From positions 1-64,000 of the forward strand of contig JBFWXS010000004.1 in the NCBI GenBank assembly GCA_050187175.1: 64,000 nucleotides of DNA, read 5' to 3'. Both the position numbers and the translations under genes were made by a program. Below are positions 8,465-17,229 of the stretch, in pieces (position 1 is the first letter of the stretch; each line of letters starts with the position of its first letter). Origin of the DNA: Zeimonas sp050187175 (GTDB taxonomy: Bacteria > Pseudomonadota > Gammaproteobacteria > Burkholderiales > Burkholderiaceae_E). The notes under the pieces were generated by a model. That model had not been told where the DNA came from. It saw nothing but the letters and a program-made list of their open reading frames with translations, and made no database searches.

Positions 8465-10222
8465 ATGACACACCCTGATACGAGTACCGGCGTCTCCCCC
8501 GCTGCCTCCCCCCGCGCCGGCCGCGGCCTGCGCCGCGCGCTGCGCTGGGGGACCACGCTGCTGGTCCTGGCCGCGCTGGCCGGCGGCGGCTGGTGGGGCT
8601 GGCAGAAGTGGTCCACGCCGCCCGATCCGAGCCGCGATCTGCTGACCAGCGTCGTCCAGCGTGGCGACGTCGAGGACCTGGTCACCGCCATCGGCACGCT
8701 GCAGCCGCGCGACTACGTCGACGTCGGCGCGCAGGTGTCGGGGCAGCTGAAGAAGATCCACGTCGAGGTCGGCTCGGTGGTGAAGAACGGCGATCTGCTG
8801 GCCGAGATCGATCCGACGCTGTATGCCGCCAAGGTCGATGCCAGCCGGGCGCAGCTGCGCAACCAGCGCGCTCAGCTGCTCGACCGCCAGGCGCAGCTGA
8901 CGCTGGCCGAGATCAACTTCAAGCGGCAGACCAACCTGAAGGCGGCCGACGCCACGACCGAAGAGGCGCTGCAGAACGCGCAGGCCTCGCTGCAGTCGGC
9001 GCGCGCCCAGCTGGAGGCGCTGCGCGCGCAGATCGAGCAGACCGAGTCCTCGCTGCGGGCCGAAGAGGCGAATCTGAACTATGCGCGCATCTACGCCCCG
9101 ATGGCCGGCACCGTGGTGTCGATCACCGCGCGGCAGGGGCAGACGCTGAACACGAACCAGCAGGCGCCGACGCTGCTGCGCATCGCCGACCTGTCGACGA
9201 TGACTGTCCAGACGCAGGTTTCCGAGGCGGACGTCAGCCGCCTGTCGCTGGGCATGCCGGCGTACTTCACGACGCTGGGCGGGCAGGGCCGCCGCTGGGA
9301 GGGCGAGCTGAAGAAGGTCGAGCCGACGCCGGTGGTGCAGAACAATGTGGTCCTCTATAACGCGCTGTTCGATGTGCCCAACCAGAACCAGTCGCTGATG
9401 ACGCAGATGACGGCGCAGGTGTTCTTCGTCGCGGCGGCCGCTCACGACACGCTGGTGGTGCCCATGTCGGCGCTGTCGCTGGGCGGCAGGCCGCAGCGCG
9501 GCGCGCGGCCGGAGGAGACGCGCGGCGCGGGTGGGACGGGCGCGGCGGCGGCAGGTGCGGGCGCGGTAGGCCCGGGCGCAGCGGGTCCAGGCGCAACCGG
9601 TCCAGGCGCAGCAGGCCGGGGCGCAGCAGGCCCGGGCACAGCAACTGCAGGCGCAGCGGGCACTGCCGGACCGCGCGAGGGCGGCGTGCCGCGCTCATCC
9701 GCGCCGGTCACCGCGAGCCCGACTTCGGCCGCTGCGGCGGCGCCTGCATCGGCATCGGCATCGGCATCGGCATCGGCATCGAACCCGCCGCGGGCGGAGG
9801 GCGAGCGCTCCCGCGCCGCCGAGCGCAGCGAAGCCCGGTCCGGGCCGCGCTCCGGCACTGGCCCCGGCACAGGAGAACGCACCGCAGAGCGCACCGGAGG
9901 ACGCACCGGAGAACGCGCCACGGAACGTTCCGGCCCGCAGCGGCCCGGCGCCGACGCGCGCCGCGACGAGCAGGGTCGTTCGCAAGCCATGCGCCCGCGC
10001 CGGGCGATGGTGAAGGTGGTGGCCGAAGACGGCTCGATCAGCGAGCGGCAGATCATGATCGGCGTCAGCAATCGCGTGCAGGCCCAGGTGCTGTCGGGCC
10101 TGCAGGAAGGCGAGCGCATCGTGACCGGCGCGCGATCGGCCGCGCCGGCGCAGCGCGCGGCGCAGCCGTCGGGTCCGGGCGGCCCGCCAGGCATGCTCGG
10201 CGGTCCTCGGCTGGGGCGCTAG
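8465..10222 (+). CDS. macA: MacA-like periplasmic adaptor of a tripartite ABC efflux pump
   Basis: MacA links an inner-membrane MacB ATPase to an outer-membrane channel. The protein has an N-terminal membrane anchor (about residues 25-43), a lipoyl half-motif, a long coiled-coil hairpin (about residues 130-200) and beta-barrel domains. At 585 aa it is far longer than the usual 370-400. The excess lies between about residues 345 and 525: collagen-like Gly-x-x repeats, an Ala-Ser run from six copies of GCATCG at 9746-9781, and Arg/Glu/Gly repeats. The conserved C-terminal strand resumes after the insert (VVAEDGSISERQIMIG). The stop abuts the macB ATG. Confidence 0.9.
   Translation: MTHPDTSTGVSPAASPRAGRGLRRALRWGTTLLVLAALAGGGWWGWQKWSTPPDPSRDLLTSVVQRGDVEDLVTAIGTLQPRDYVDVGAQVSGQLKKIHVEVGSVVKNGDLLAEIDPTLYAAKVDASRAQLRNQRAQLLDRQAQLTLAEINFKRQTNLKAADATTEEALQNAQASLQSARAQLEALRAQIEQTESSLRAEEANLNYARIYAPMAGTVVSITARQGQTLNTNQQAPTLLRIADLSTMTVQTQVSEADVSRLSLGMPAYFTTLGGQGRRWEGELKKVEPTPVVQNNVVLYNALFDVPNQNQSLMTQMTAQVFFVAAAAHDTLVVPMSALSLGGRPQRGARPEETRGAGGTGAAAAGAGAVGPGAAGPGATGPGAAGRGAAGPGTATAGAAGTAGPREGGVPRSSAPVTASPTSAAAAAPASASASASASASNPPRAEGERSRAAERSEARSGPRSGTGPGTGERTAERTGGRTGERATERSGPQRPGADARRDEQGRSQAMRPRRAMVKVVAEDGSISERQIMIGVSNRVQAQVLSGLQEGERIVTGARSAAPAQRAAQPSGPGGPPGMLGGPRLGR
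9746..9781 (+). repeat. hexanucleotide repeat GCATCG x6 inside macA
   Basis: Six perfect tandem copies of GCATCG encode alternating Ala and Ser. As the unit is a multiple of three, copy-number change would alter only the length of the low-complexity insert and not the frame. Confidence 0.9.
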
Positions 10223-12295
10223 ATGAAGCGCGACCTGCCTTCGCCGCAGCGCGCGAGCGAACCGTACATCGGGACCCACGCCGAAGACCTCGGCGGCGCG
10301 CATGACGGTCCCATGCCCCGTGCGGCGGCGCCCGTCCCCGAACCGCTGGCATCGCGCGGCGATGCGCCGCAGCCGCTGATCGATCTGTCCGGCGTCACCA
10401 AGACCTACCGCAGCGGCGAGCTGGCGGTGCAGGTGCTGCACGGCATCGACCTGAAGATCTACCCGGGCGAGTTCATCGCGATCATGGGGGCTTCGGGCTC
10501 GGGCAAGTCGACGCTGATGAACATCCTCGGCTGCCTCGACCGGCCCACCTCGGGCAGCTATCGCTTCATGGGGCGCGACGTGTCGGCGCTCGACCGCGAC
10601 GAGCTGGCGCAGCTGCGGCGCGAGGCTTTCGGCTTCGTGTTCCAGAGCTACAACCTGATCGCCAATGCGACCGCGACCGAGAACGTCGAGGTGCCCGCCA
10701 TCTACCGCGGCGTGCCGCCGGCGCAGCGCCGCGACCGCGCGCGCGAGCTGCTGACGCTGCTCGGCCTGGGCGAACGGCTCGGGCATCGGCCCAGCCAGCT
10801 GTCCGGCGGCCAGCAGCAGCGGGTGTCGATCGCGCGCGCGCTGATGAACGGCGGTCGCATCATCCTGGCCGACGAACCGACCGGTGCGCTGGACAGCCGC
10901 AGCGGCGCCGAAGTGATGAAGCTGCTGGCCGAGCTGTCGGCGCAAGGCCATACGGTCATCCTGATCACGCACGCGGCCGAGGTGGCCGAGCACGCCGACC
11001 GCGTGATCGAGATCCGCGACGGCCGCATCACCGCCGATGCCGGCCCGCAGACCGCGCGCGCCGAGCGCGCCATTCCGTTCTCGGCGCCGCGCGAGCGCGC
11101 CACGCCGTTCGCCGACGTGGGCGAGGCGACGCGCACGGCGCTGCGTGCGCTGCGCGCCGACCTGTTCCGCTCCGTCCTGACGCTGCTGGGCATCGTCATC
11201 GGCGTCGGTTCGGTGATCGCGATGCTGGCGATCGGCGATGGCGCGAAGCAGACGGTGGTCGACCGGATCAGCGCGATGGGCAGCAATCTGCTGCTGGTGC
11301 GTCCCGGTGCGCCGAACCAGCGCGGCCGCGGCACGCCGGCGACGCTGGTGGCCGACGACGCGCGCGCGCTGGCGGCGCTGCCGAACATCCTGGCCGCCGT
11401 GCCCGAGCAGACCGGCAGCGTGACGCTGCGCTACGGCGGCCAGGATCATGCGACCGAGGTGAACGCCACGTCGGCGACCCTGCCGCGAGCACGCAACTGG
11501 CAGGTCGCGCGCGGCACCTTCTTCACCGAGGACGACGAGCGCAGCTACGCGACCGTGGCGGTGCTCGGCAAGACCGTCGCGGACGCGCTGTTCCCCGGCG
11601 CCGATCCGCTCGGACAGCACGTTCTGATCAACAACATCCTGTTCCAGGTTATCGGCGTGATGAGCGTGCGCGGCGCCTCGCCGATGGGGCAGGACCAGGA
11701 CGATATCGTCCTCGTGCCGTATCCGACCGGCAGCCTGCGGCTGTTCGGCCAGCGCTTCCTGCGCAATGTGACGGTGGCGGTCGACGACACCGGGCAGATC
11801 GACGAGACGCACTCGGCGGTGCACAAGCTGCTGCTCGAACGGCACGGCGTCGAGGACTTCCAGATCCGCAACATGGCCTCGCTGATCGACAGCGTGTCGG
11901 AGACGCAGAACACGATGACGGTGCTGCTCGGTTCGATCGCCGCCATCTCGCTGCTGGTCGGCGGGATCGGCGTGATGAACATCATGCTGGTCAACGTCAC
12001 CGAGCGCACGCGTGAGATCGGCATCCGCATGGCCACCGGCGCGCGCACTCGCAACATCCTGCAGCAGTTCCTGATCGAGGCTCTGGTGGTCTCGTCGATC
12101 GGCGGTGCGATCGGCGTCGTCGGCGGCTTGGGTGCGGCGGCGGTGATCGGCGCCTTCGGGACGCCGGTGCAGTTCTCCAGCGCGCCGGTGATGCTGGCCT
12201 TCGGCTGCGCATTCGCCACCGGGCTGATCTTCGGCTACCTGCCGGCGCGCAAGGCGGCGCGGCTGGATCCGGTGGTGGCGCTGGCGACGGAATGA
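10223..12295 (+). CDS. macB: MacB-like ABC efflux pump, fused ATPase and permease
   Basis: MacB couples ATP hydrolysis to export of macrolides, peptides or virulence factors from the periplasm through a TolC-type channel. The 690-aa protein has the ABC domain first: Walker A GASGSGKST at residues 89-97, signature LSGGQQQRVSIARAL, Walker B ILADEP. One membrane helix, a large periplasmic domain and three C-terminal helices follow. About 50 poorly conserved residues precede the ABC domain. The gene starts immediately after macA and overlaps the outer-membrane factor frame, forming a compact operon. Confidence 0.95.
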   Translation: MKRDLPSPQRASEPYIGTHAEDLGGAHDGPMPRAAAPVPEPLASRGDAPQPLIDLSGVTKTYRSGELAVQVLHGIDLKIYPGEFIAIMGASGSGKSTLMNILGCLDRPTSGSYRFMGRDVSALDRDELAQLRREAFGFVFQSYNLIANATATENVEVPAIYRGVPPAQRRDRARELLTLLGLGERLGHRPSQLSGGQQQRVSIARALMNGGRIILADEPTGALDSRSGAEVMKLLAELSAQGHTVILITHAAEVAEHADRVIEIRDGRITADAGPQTARAERAIPFSAPRERATPFADVGEATRTALRALRADLFRSVLTLLGIVIGVGSVIAMLAIGDGAKQTVVDRISAMGSNLLLVRPGAPNQRGRGTPATLVADDARALAALPNILAAVPEQTGSVTLRYGGQDHATEVNATSATLPRARNWQVARGTFFTEDDERSYATVAVLGKTVADALFPGADPLGQHVLINNILFQVIGVMSVRGASPMGQDQDDIVLVPYPTGSLRLFGQRFLRNVTVAVDDTGQIDETHSAVHKLLLERHGVEDFQIRNMASLIDSVSETQNTMTVLLGSIAAISLLVGGIGVMNIMLVNVTERTREIGIRMATGARTRNILQQFLIEALVVSSIGGAIGVVGGLGAAAVIGAFGTPVQFSSAPVMLAFGCAFATGLIFGYLPARKAARLDPVVALATE

Positions 12296-12309
12296 AGGGG
12301 GCCGACTGC

Positions 12310-13761
12310 ATGAATCTGTTCGCTGAACATCGCTTGGTGCGGGGCGCGCTGGCCGCGGCCGCGGCGGCCGTGCTCGCCGGCTGCGCCGTGACCGAGCCGG
12401 TCACGCGGCCCGAGCTGCCGATGCCGACCGCCTGGAACGAACCCGAGACCGCGGTCTCGGGGGCGACGGCGCCGGTGACGCGAGACTGGTGGCGCAGCTT
12501 CGGCTCGGCGCAGCTGGGCCTGCTGATCGACGAAGCGCTGTCCGGCAGCCCGGATCTGCGGATCGCCGCCGAGCGGGTCCGCCAGGCCGAGCTGCAGCTG
12601 CGCAACACCGGGGCTTCGCTGCTGCCCGCGGTCAGCGCGAGCGGCGGCAGCTCGGCGCGCCGCGCCAATGGCGACGGCAGCGAATCGACCAGCGCTTCGC
12701 TGGGCATCAGCTACGAGCTGGACCTGTGGGGCCGGCTCGCCGCCAATGTCGACGCGGCGCAGGCTTCGCTTGCCGGCAGCCGCTACGACTTCGAGACGGC
12801 GCGGCTGTCGCTGTCGGCGGCGGTCGCCAGCGCCTGGTTCCAGCTGGCGGCGCTCGAGGAGCGGCTGCGGATCGCGCGCGAGAACCTGGCCATCGCCGAA
12901 CGCGTGCTGACGATCGTCGACGTCCGCTATCGCAACGGCGTGGCCTCCGCGCTCGACGTGTCGCGGCAGCAGACCACCGTCCTGTCGCAGCGCGCCTCAT
13001 TGCTGCCGCTGCAGACGCAGCTGAGCCAGACGCGGTCGGCGCTGGCCATCCTGCTCGGACGCGCGCCGCAGGATTTCAGCGTCAGCAACGACGCGCTGTT
13101 CGTGCTGGGCATTCCGTCGATCTCGGCCGGTCTGCCGTCCGAGCTGCTGACGCGGCGGCCCGATCTGGCCAGTGTCGAGGCGCAGCTGGCGGCTGCCGAT
13201 GCGAACGTGGCCGCGGCCCGGGCCGCACTGCTGCCCAGCGTGCAGCTGAGCGGTTCCAGCGGACTGGCCAGCAGTGCGCTGCTGTCGCTGTCCAATCCCG
13301 TGTTCAGTGTCGGCCTGGCCGCGTCGATCGCGCAGACGCTGTTCGATGGCGGCCGGCTGCGCAACCAGGTCGAAGCGGTGCAGTCGCGCCGCCGCGAGCT
13401 GGTCGAGAGCTATCGCAAGGCGGTGCTCACGGCGCTGAAGGAGGTCGAGGATGCGCTGTCGAATGCGTCGCGCAATGCACGGCAGGAAGCTTCGCAGACC
13501 GCGATCATCGGCGAGGCGCAGCGCACGCTGCAGCTCGCCGAGCTGCGCTACCGGGAAGGCGCCGAGGAGCTGCTGTCGGTGCTCGACGCGCAGCGCACGC
13601 TGTTCCAGGCGCAGGACCAGCTGGCTCAGATCCGACAGGCGCGGCTGGCCTCGGCGCTCGATCTGTTCAAGGCGCTGGGCGGCGGCTGGGAAGCGCCTGC
13701 GCCGGTGGCGGCGGGCCTGCAGTCGGTGGTCGTGCCGGGGGTATCGGCCGCGTCGCGCTGA
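12310..13761 (+). CDS. outer-membrane efflux lipoprotein (NodT/TolC family)
   Basis: This is the trimeric outer-membrane channel partner of the MacAB pump. A signal peptide ends in the lipobox LAGC with the acylated Cys at residue 25. Two OEP repeats follow, with the typical long helices and the LLTRRPDL motif. The ATG at 12310 is preferred over the ATG at 12292, which overlaps the macB stop, because AAGGGGG lies about 9 bases before it. Length is 483 aa, usual for the NodT group. Confidence 0.92.
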   Translation: MNLFAEHRLVRGALAAAAAAVLAGCAVTEPVTRPELPMPTAWNEPETAVSGATAPVTRDWWRSFGSAQLGLLIDEALSGSPDLRIAAERVRQAELQLRNTGASLLPAVSASGGSSARRANGDGSESTSASLGISYELDLWGRLAANVDAAQASLAGSRYDFETARLSLSAAVASAWFQLAALEERLRIARENLAIAERVLTIVDVRYRNGVASALDVSRQQTTVLSQRASLLPLQTQLSQTRSALAILLGRAPQDFSVSNDALFVLGIPSISAGLPSELLTRRPDLASVEAQLAAADANVAAARAALLPSVQLSGSSGLASSALLSLSNPVFSVGLAASIAQTLFDGGRLRNQVEAVQSRRRELVESYRKAVLTALKEVEDALSNASRNARQEASQTAIIGEAQRTLQLAELRYREGAEELLSVLDAQRTLFQAQDQLAQIRQARLASALDLFKALGGGWEAPAPVAAGLQSVVVPGVSAASR

Positions 13762-13819
13762 GCCTGCGATGGCGGGGGCCTGCGCGCAGCAGGTGGGCGC
13801 GGCCCTTCAGTTGATTTTC

Positions 13820-13839
13820 AAATGCGAATCATTGTTATT
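13820..13839 (+). promoter_or_regulatory. Fur box
   Basis: AAATGCGAATCATTGTTATT matches the extended Fur consensus AAATGATAATCATTATCATT at 16 of 20 positions by eye. It lies 9 bases upstream of a perfect TATAAT and would cover the -35 region, the arrangement expected for iron-dependent repression of the operon beginning at 13883. Confidence 0.72.
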
Positions 13840-13847
13840 CGTGGTGT

Positions 13848-13853
13848 TATAAT
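13848..13853 (+). promoter_or_regulatory. -10 element TATAAT of the PepSY-ApbE operon
   Basis: A consensus TATAAT lies 30 bases before the PepSY start in an AT-rich island within high-GC DNA. No good -35 is visible at 16-18 bases upstream; that position is occupied by the Fur box. Confidence 0.6.
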
Positions 13854-13882
13854 CAATAGTTGTTCGCCGACAATAAACGCGC

Positions 13883-14581
13883 ATGGAACGAACCAAGTCC
13901 GATGGCCGCCGAGCCTGGTGGCTACGGCATTTGCATCGATGGCACTGGATCAGCGCGGCGGCGGCGCTCGTCGGTTTGCTGCTGTTCAGCGTCACCGGCA
14001 TCACGCTGAACCATGCCGCGGACATCGAAGCCCATCCCAAGGTCGTGAATCGTGAAGCGCAGCTGCCGCAGCCGCTGCGGGCTGAGCTCGAAGCCGCCGA
14101 GCGCGCGGCGGCCGAGAGTGCGACGGCCCGGCGTGCGGCGACCGGCGGCGCCGGCCGCGCCGAGAGCGGCAGCGAACCGCGCAAGGCACCGCTGCCCGAT
14201 GCGCTGCGCCAGTGGCTGAAGAGCGAGCTGTCGGTCAATGCCGGCCGGCGCGAGGCGGAATGGGCCGACGGCGAAGTCTATCTGCCGCTGCCGCGGCCGG
14301 GCGGCGACGCCTGGGTGCGCATCGACGTGGACAGCGGCGACGTGGAGTACGAACTGACCGAGCGCGGCTGGATCTCGTACCTGAACGATCTGCACAAGGG
14401 CCGCAATACCGGCACTGCCTGGGCCTGGTTCATCGACGTCTTCGCTGTCATCTGTCTGGTCTTCGCCGTCACCGGCCTGTTCATCCTGAAGCTGCACGCG
14501 AGCAACCGCCCCAGCACCTGGCCGCTGGTCGGCTTCGGAGCGGCCTTGCCGGTGCTGCTGGCGATCCTCTTCATCCACTGA
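13883..14581 (+). CDS. PepSY-associated membrane protein
   Basis: This small inner-membrane protein of the PepSY-associated TM family has 232 aa. It begins with a basic, His-containing segment (LRHLHRWHW), a membrane helix near residues 24-43, a periplasmic region of about 120 residues and two C-terminal helices. Conserved His residues (LHRWHW, DLHKG) are candidate heme or metal ligands. In iron-regulated gene clusters such proteins are thought to carry electrons across the inner membrane toward ferric-siderophore reduction. It is first in a five-gene operon and directly follows the Fur box. Confidence 0.85.
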   Translation: MERTKSDGRRAWWLRHLHRWHWISAAAALVGLLLFSVTGITLNHAADIEAHPKVVNREAQLPQPLRAELEAAERAAAESATARRAATGGAGRAESGSEPRKAPLPDALRQWLKSELSVNAGRREAEWADGEVYLPLPRPGGDAWVRIDVDSGDVEYELTERGWISYLNDLHKGRNTGTAWAWFIDVFAVICLVFAVTGLFILKLHASNRPSTWPLVGFGAALPVLLAILFIH

Positions 14582-14612
14582 TCCTCCTTCTCCTCCACCC
14601 ATAGAGCCAAGC

Positions 14613-15125
14613 ATGCGTATCCGCTATACCGTGGCCTTCACCGCGCTAGTCGGCGCACCGGCCATCGCGGCCGACCTCAACGTCGGCATCGAGATTCCGC
14701 GCCTGAGCGTCGCCGAGTACCACCGTCCGTACGTGGCCTTATGGGTCGAGCGCGCGGACCAGAGCGTCGCCGCCAACCTGGCCGTCTGGTATGCGCTGAA
14801 GATGCGCAACAACGAAGGCACGAAGTGGCTGAAGGACATGCGCCAATGGTGGCGCCGTTCCGGCCGCGGCCTGGAAATGCCGGTCGACGGCGTCAGCAGT
14901 GCGACGCGTCCGGTCGGCAAGCACAAGCTGTCGTTCAGCGACGCGTCGCCGCCGCTGGGCAAGCTGGCGCCCGGCGAATACAAACTGTTCGTCGAGGCCT
15001 CGCGCGAAGTCGGCGGCCGCGAACTGCTGCAGATCCCTTTCCAGTGGCCGCCGACGAAGGCGCAGACACTGCAAGCGCAAGGCAACAGCGAGCTCGGCGA
15101 GATCGTGCTCGAACTGAAACCGTGA
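14613..15125 (+). CDS. DUF2271 periplasmic protein with a predicted flavinylation site
   Basis: The 170-aa protein has an N-terminal signal peptide ending near AIAA (residues 17-20) followed by a DUF2271 domain. Residues 92-98 read DGVSSAT, which fits the D-x-x-S-x-A-T type of motif in which ApbE attaches FMN to the Thr (as in NqrC and RnfG); Thr98 would be the acceptor. The apbE gene lies two genes downstream in the same operon. The inference is a periplasmic flavoprotein acting as an electron carrier; no direct family experiment is known to me for this protein. Confidence 0.82.
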   Translation: MRIRYTVAFTALVGAPAIAADLNVGIEIPRLSVAEYHRPYVALWVERADQSVAANLAVWYALKMRNNEGTKWLKDMRQWWRRSGRGLEMPVDGVSSATRPVGKHKLSFSDASPPLGKLAPGEYKLFVEASREVGGRELLQIPFQWPPTKAQTLQAQGNSELGEIVLELKP

Positions 15126-15153
15126 TTCATCCCCATCTGACGAGGAGTCCATC

Positions 15154-15954
15154 ATGAACCGCCGATTCGGTCTGGCCGCCGCAACCCTGGCCGCCGCCCT
15201 GTACCTGCCCGGCGCGCAAGCGCACAACTTCTGGATGGTGCCGTCGTCGACTGTAATGTCGTCGCCGCAGTGGATCACGGTGGATGCGGCCGTGGCCAAT
15301 GACTTCTTCTATTTCAACCATCAGCCGCTGCGGCTCGACAATCTGGCGATCACCGCGCCGGACGGCAGCAGCATCGCGCCCGAGAACATCCACCGCGGCA
15401 AGCTGCGCAGCGTGTTCGACGTGAACCTGGCCAAGGCCGGCACCTATCGGCTGGCGATCGCCAACCAGGGCCTGTCCGCGTCGTACAAGGTGAACGGCGA
15501 ACGCAAGCGCTGGCGCGGCACGGCGGCCACGCTGAAGGATCTGCCCGCCAATGCCGAAGAGCTGGTGGTCACCGAATCGATCAGCCGCCTGGAGACCTTC
15601 GTCACCGTCGGCAAACCGTCGAAGCTGGTGCCGACCAATGTCGGGCTGGAGCTGGTGCCGGTCACGCATCCGAACGATCTGTTCAGCGGCGAGGCGGCGA
15701 CCTTCAAGCTGCAGGTCGACGGCAAGCCGGCACCCGACATCGAGGTGACGATGGTCTCCGGCGGCAGCCGCTATCGCGACAAGGTCGATGCGATCAAGGT
15801 GAAGACCGACGCCAATGGCCAGTTCTCGGTGAAATGGCCGCAGCCGGGCATGTACTGGATCGATGCCGATGCCGAGGACACGAAGACCTCGGTGCCGCAG
15901 GCGAACAAGCGCCGCATGGCCTACACGGCGACGCTCGAGGTGATGGCGCAGTAA
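15154..15954 (+). CDS. DUF4198 periplasmic protein
   Basis: The 266-aa protein has a clear signal peptide predicted to be cleaved after AQA, leaving a mature protein that begins HNFW. The rest is a DUF4198 domain, related to NikM-like proteins that bind metal through an N-terminal His. A histidine at position 1 of the mature protein is therefore a candidate metal ligand. It follows the DUF2271 gene by 28 bases with a good Shine-Dalgarno (GAGGAG). A role in periplasmic iron handling is inferred from the operon. Confidence 0.84.
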   Translation: MNRRFGLAAATLAAALYLPGAQAHNFWMVPSSTVMSSPQWITVDAAVANDFFYFNHQPLRLDNLAITAPDGSSIAPENIHRGKLRSVFDVNLAKAGTYRLAIANQGLSASYKVNGERKRWRGTAATLKDLPANAEELVVTESISRLETFVTVGKPSKLVPTNVGLELVPVTHPNDLFSGEAATFKLQVDGKPAPDIEVTMVSGGSRYRDKVDAIKVKTDANGQFSVKWPQPGMYWIDADAEDTKTSVPQANKRRMAYTATLEVMAQ

Positions 15955-16032
15955 TGCCCTTGCATTTGCCGTCGTCGTCGTTGCCGCAGCCGCAGCTGTC
16001 GCGGCGTTAAGCTCGGTCCGCGAGGGTTCCGC

Positions 16033-17151
16033 ATGTTCGCCGCTGCCGGGGCCGTTCCCGCTGTCGTGTCGCCGCCGGCGGCGCGGGTCAGTGCATCGTT
16101 CGCCGCGCCGCGGCTGATGCACCGGCTTGCCGGGCAGACGATGGGCACGAGCTGGTCGGTGAGCCTGGTCGGTTCGCCGACGGCGCCGGTCGACGCCTTG
16201 CGCGGGCGCATCGAGCATGCGCTCGGTCTCGTCGTGGACCAGATGAGCAATTGGGAGCCGGCTTCGGACCTGAGCCGGTTCAACGCCGCGCCTGCCGGCC
16301 AGTGGTGCGAGCTGCCGGCCGAGCTGTTCGAGGTGGTCTGCCATGGGCTGGACCTGGCCCGGCGCAGCGGCGGCAGCTATGACCCCAGCGTGGGCGCGCT
16401 GGTCGCCGCCTGGGGCTTCGGGCCCGCGGCGCGGCGCGGCGTGCCGCCGGCGGACGGGGAGATCGAGCGGGCACTGGCACGCACGGGCTGGCAGCGGCTG
16501 AAGCTCGACGTCGCGGCGCGGCGCTTGCTGCAGCCGGGCGGCGTGGCGCTCGATCTATCCGGTATCGCGAAGGGCTATGCGGTCGATCTCGTCTCGCGCG
16601 AACTGGCGGCGGCCGGCTACGGCGACACGCTGGTCGAGATCGGCGGCGAGCTGAAGGCGCGCGGCCGGCGCGCGGACGGCCAGCCGTGGCGCGTCGCCGT
16701 CGATGCGTGGCCGGCTGCGGCGCGCGCCACCGCGGCAGCGGAGGCGGGCAGCGGCACGGGCAGCAATGCGGGCAGCGGCACGGGCAGCGGTACGGACAGC
16801 GGTACGGGCGGTGGTGCCCATGCCGAGAGCTCGGCGCCCGTGATCGCTCTGGACGGCGCCATCGCCACGTCCGGTGATGCCTGGCACGCATTCGTCAGCG
16901 ATGGCCGCCGGCATTCGCACACGATCGATCCGCGCAGCGGCCGTACCGTGAGTGATGCGCTCGCGTCGGTCACGGTCGTGCACGAGCAATGCATGCATGC
17001 CGATGCGCTGGCCACTGCATTGACCGTGCTCGGTCCGATCGACGGCTATGACTACGCCTGCCGGCACGGCCTGGCCGCGGCCTTCGTGCGGCGCGGCGCC
17101 GACGGCCCCGAGACGTTGCTGACGGCGCCGTTCGCGGCCCTGCTGGCCTGA
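16033..17151 (+). CDS. apbE: FAD:protein FMN transferase ApbE
   Basis: ApbE moves FMN from FAD onto a Thr or Ser of target proteins in the periplasm. Family motifs are present: SYDPSVGALV, DLSGIAKGYAVD, VEIGGEL, ATSGD, HTIDPRSG and the Mg-binding ADALATAL. The 372-aa protein carries a Gly/Ser/Thr-rich insert of about 25 residues (near 240-265), encoded by repeats at 16746-16815, in a variable loop. The N-terminus is only weakly signal-like and has no obvious lipobox, so its export is uncertain. A start at the ATG of 16114 is an alternative. Confidence 0.93.
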   Translation: MFAAAGAVPAVVSPPAARVSASFAAPRLMHRLAGQTMGTSWSVSLVGSPTAPVDALRGRIEHALGLVVDQMSNWEPASDLSRFNAAPAGQWCELPAELFEVVCHGLDLARRSGGSYDPSVGALVAAWGFGPAARRGVPPADGEIERALARTGWQRLKLDVAARRLLQPGGVALDLSGIAKGYAVDLVSRELAAAGYGDTLVEIGGELKARGRRADGQPWRVAVDAWPAAARATAAAEAGSGTGSNAGSGTGSGTDSGTGGGAHAESSAPVIALDGAIATSGDAWHAFVSDGRRHSHTIDPRSGRTVSDALASVTVVHEQCMHADALATALTVLGPIDGYDYACRHGLAAAFVRRGADGPETLLTAPFAALLA

Positions 17152-17229
17152 CCTGAAGCGGGGTCCGATGCGCTTCGTTTCCGTTCCCGTTCCCGTCTTC
17201 GTCCTTTTCCTATTCCGGAATCCTGAAGC

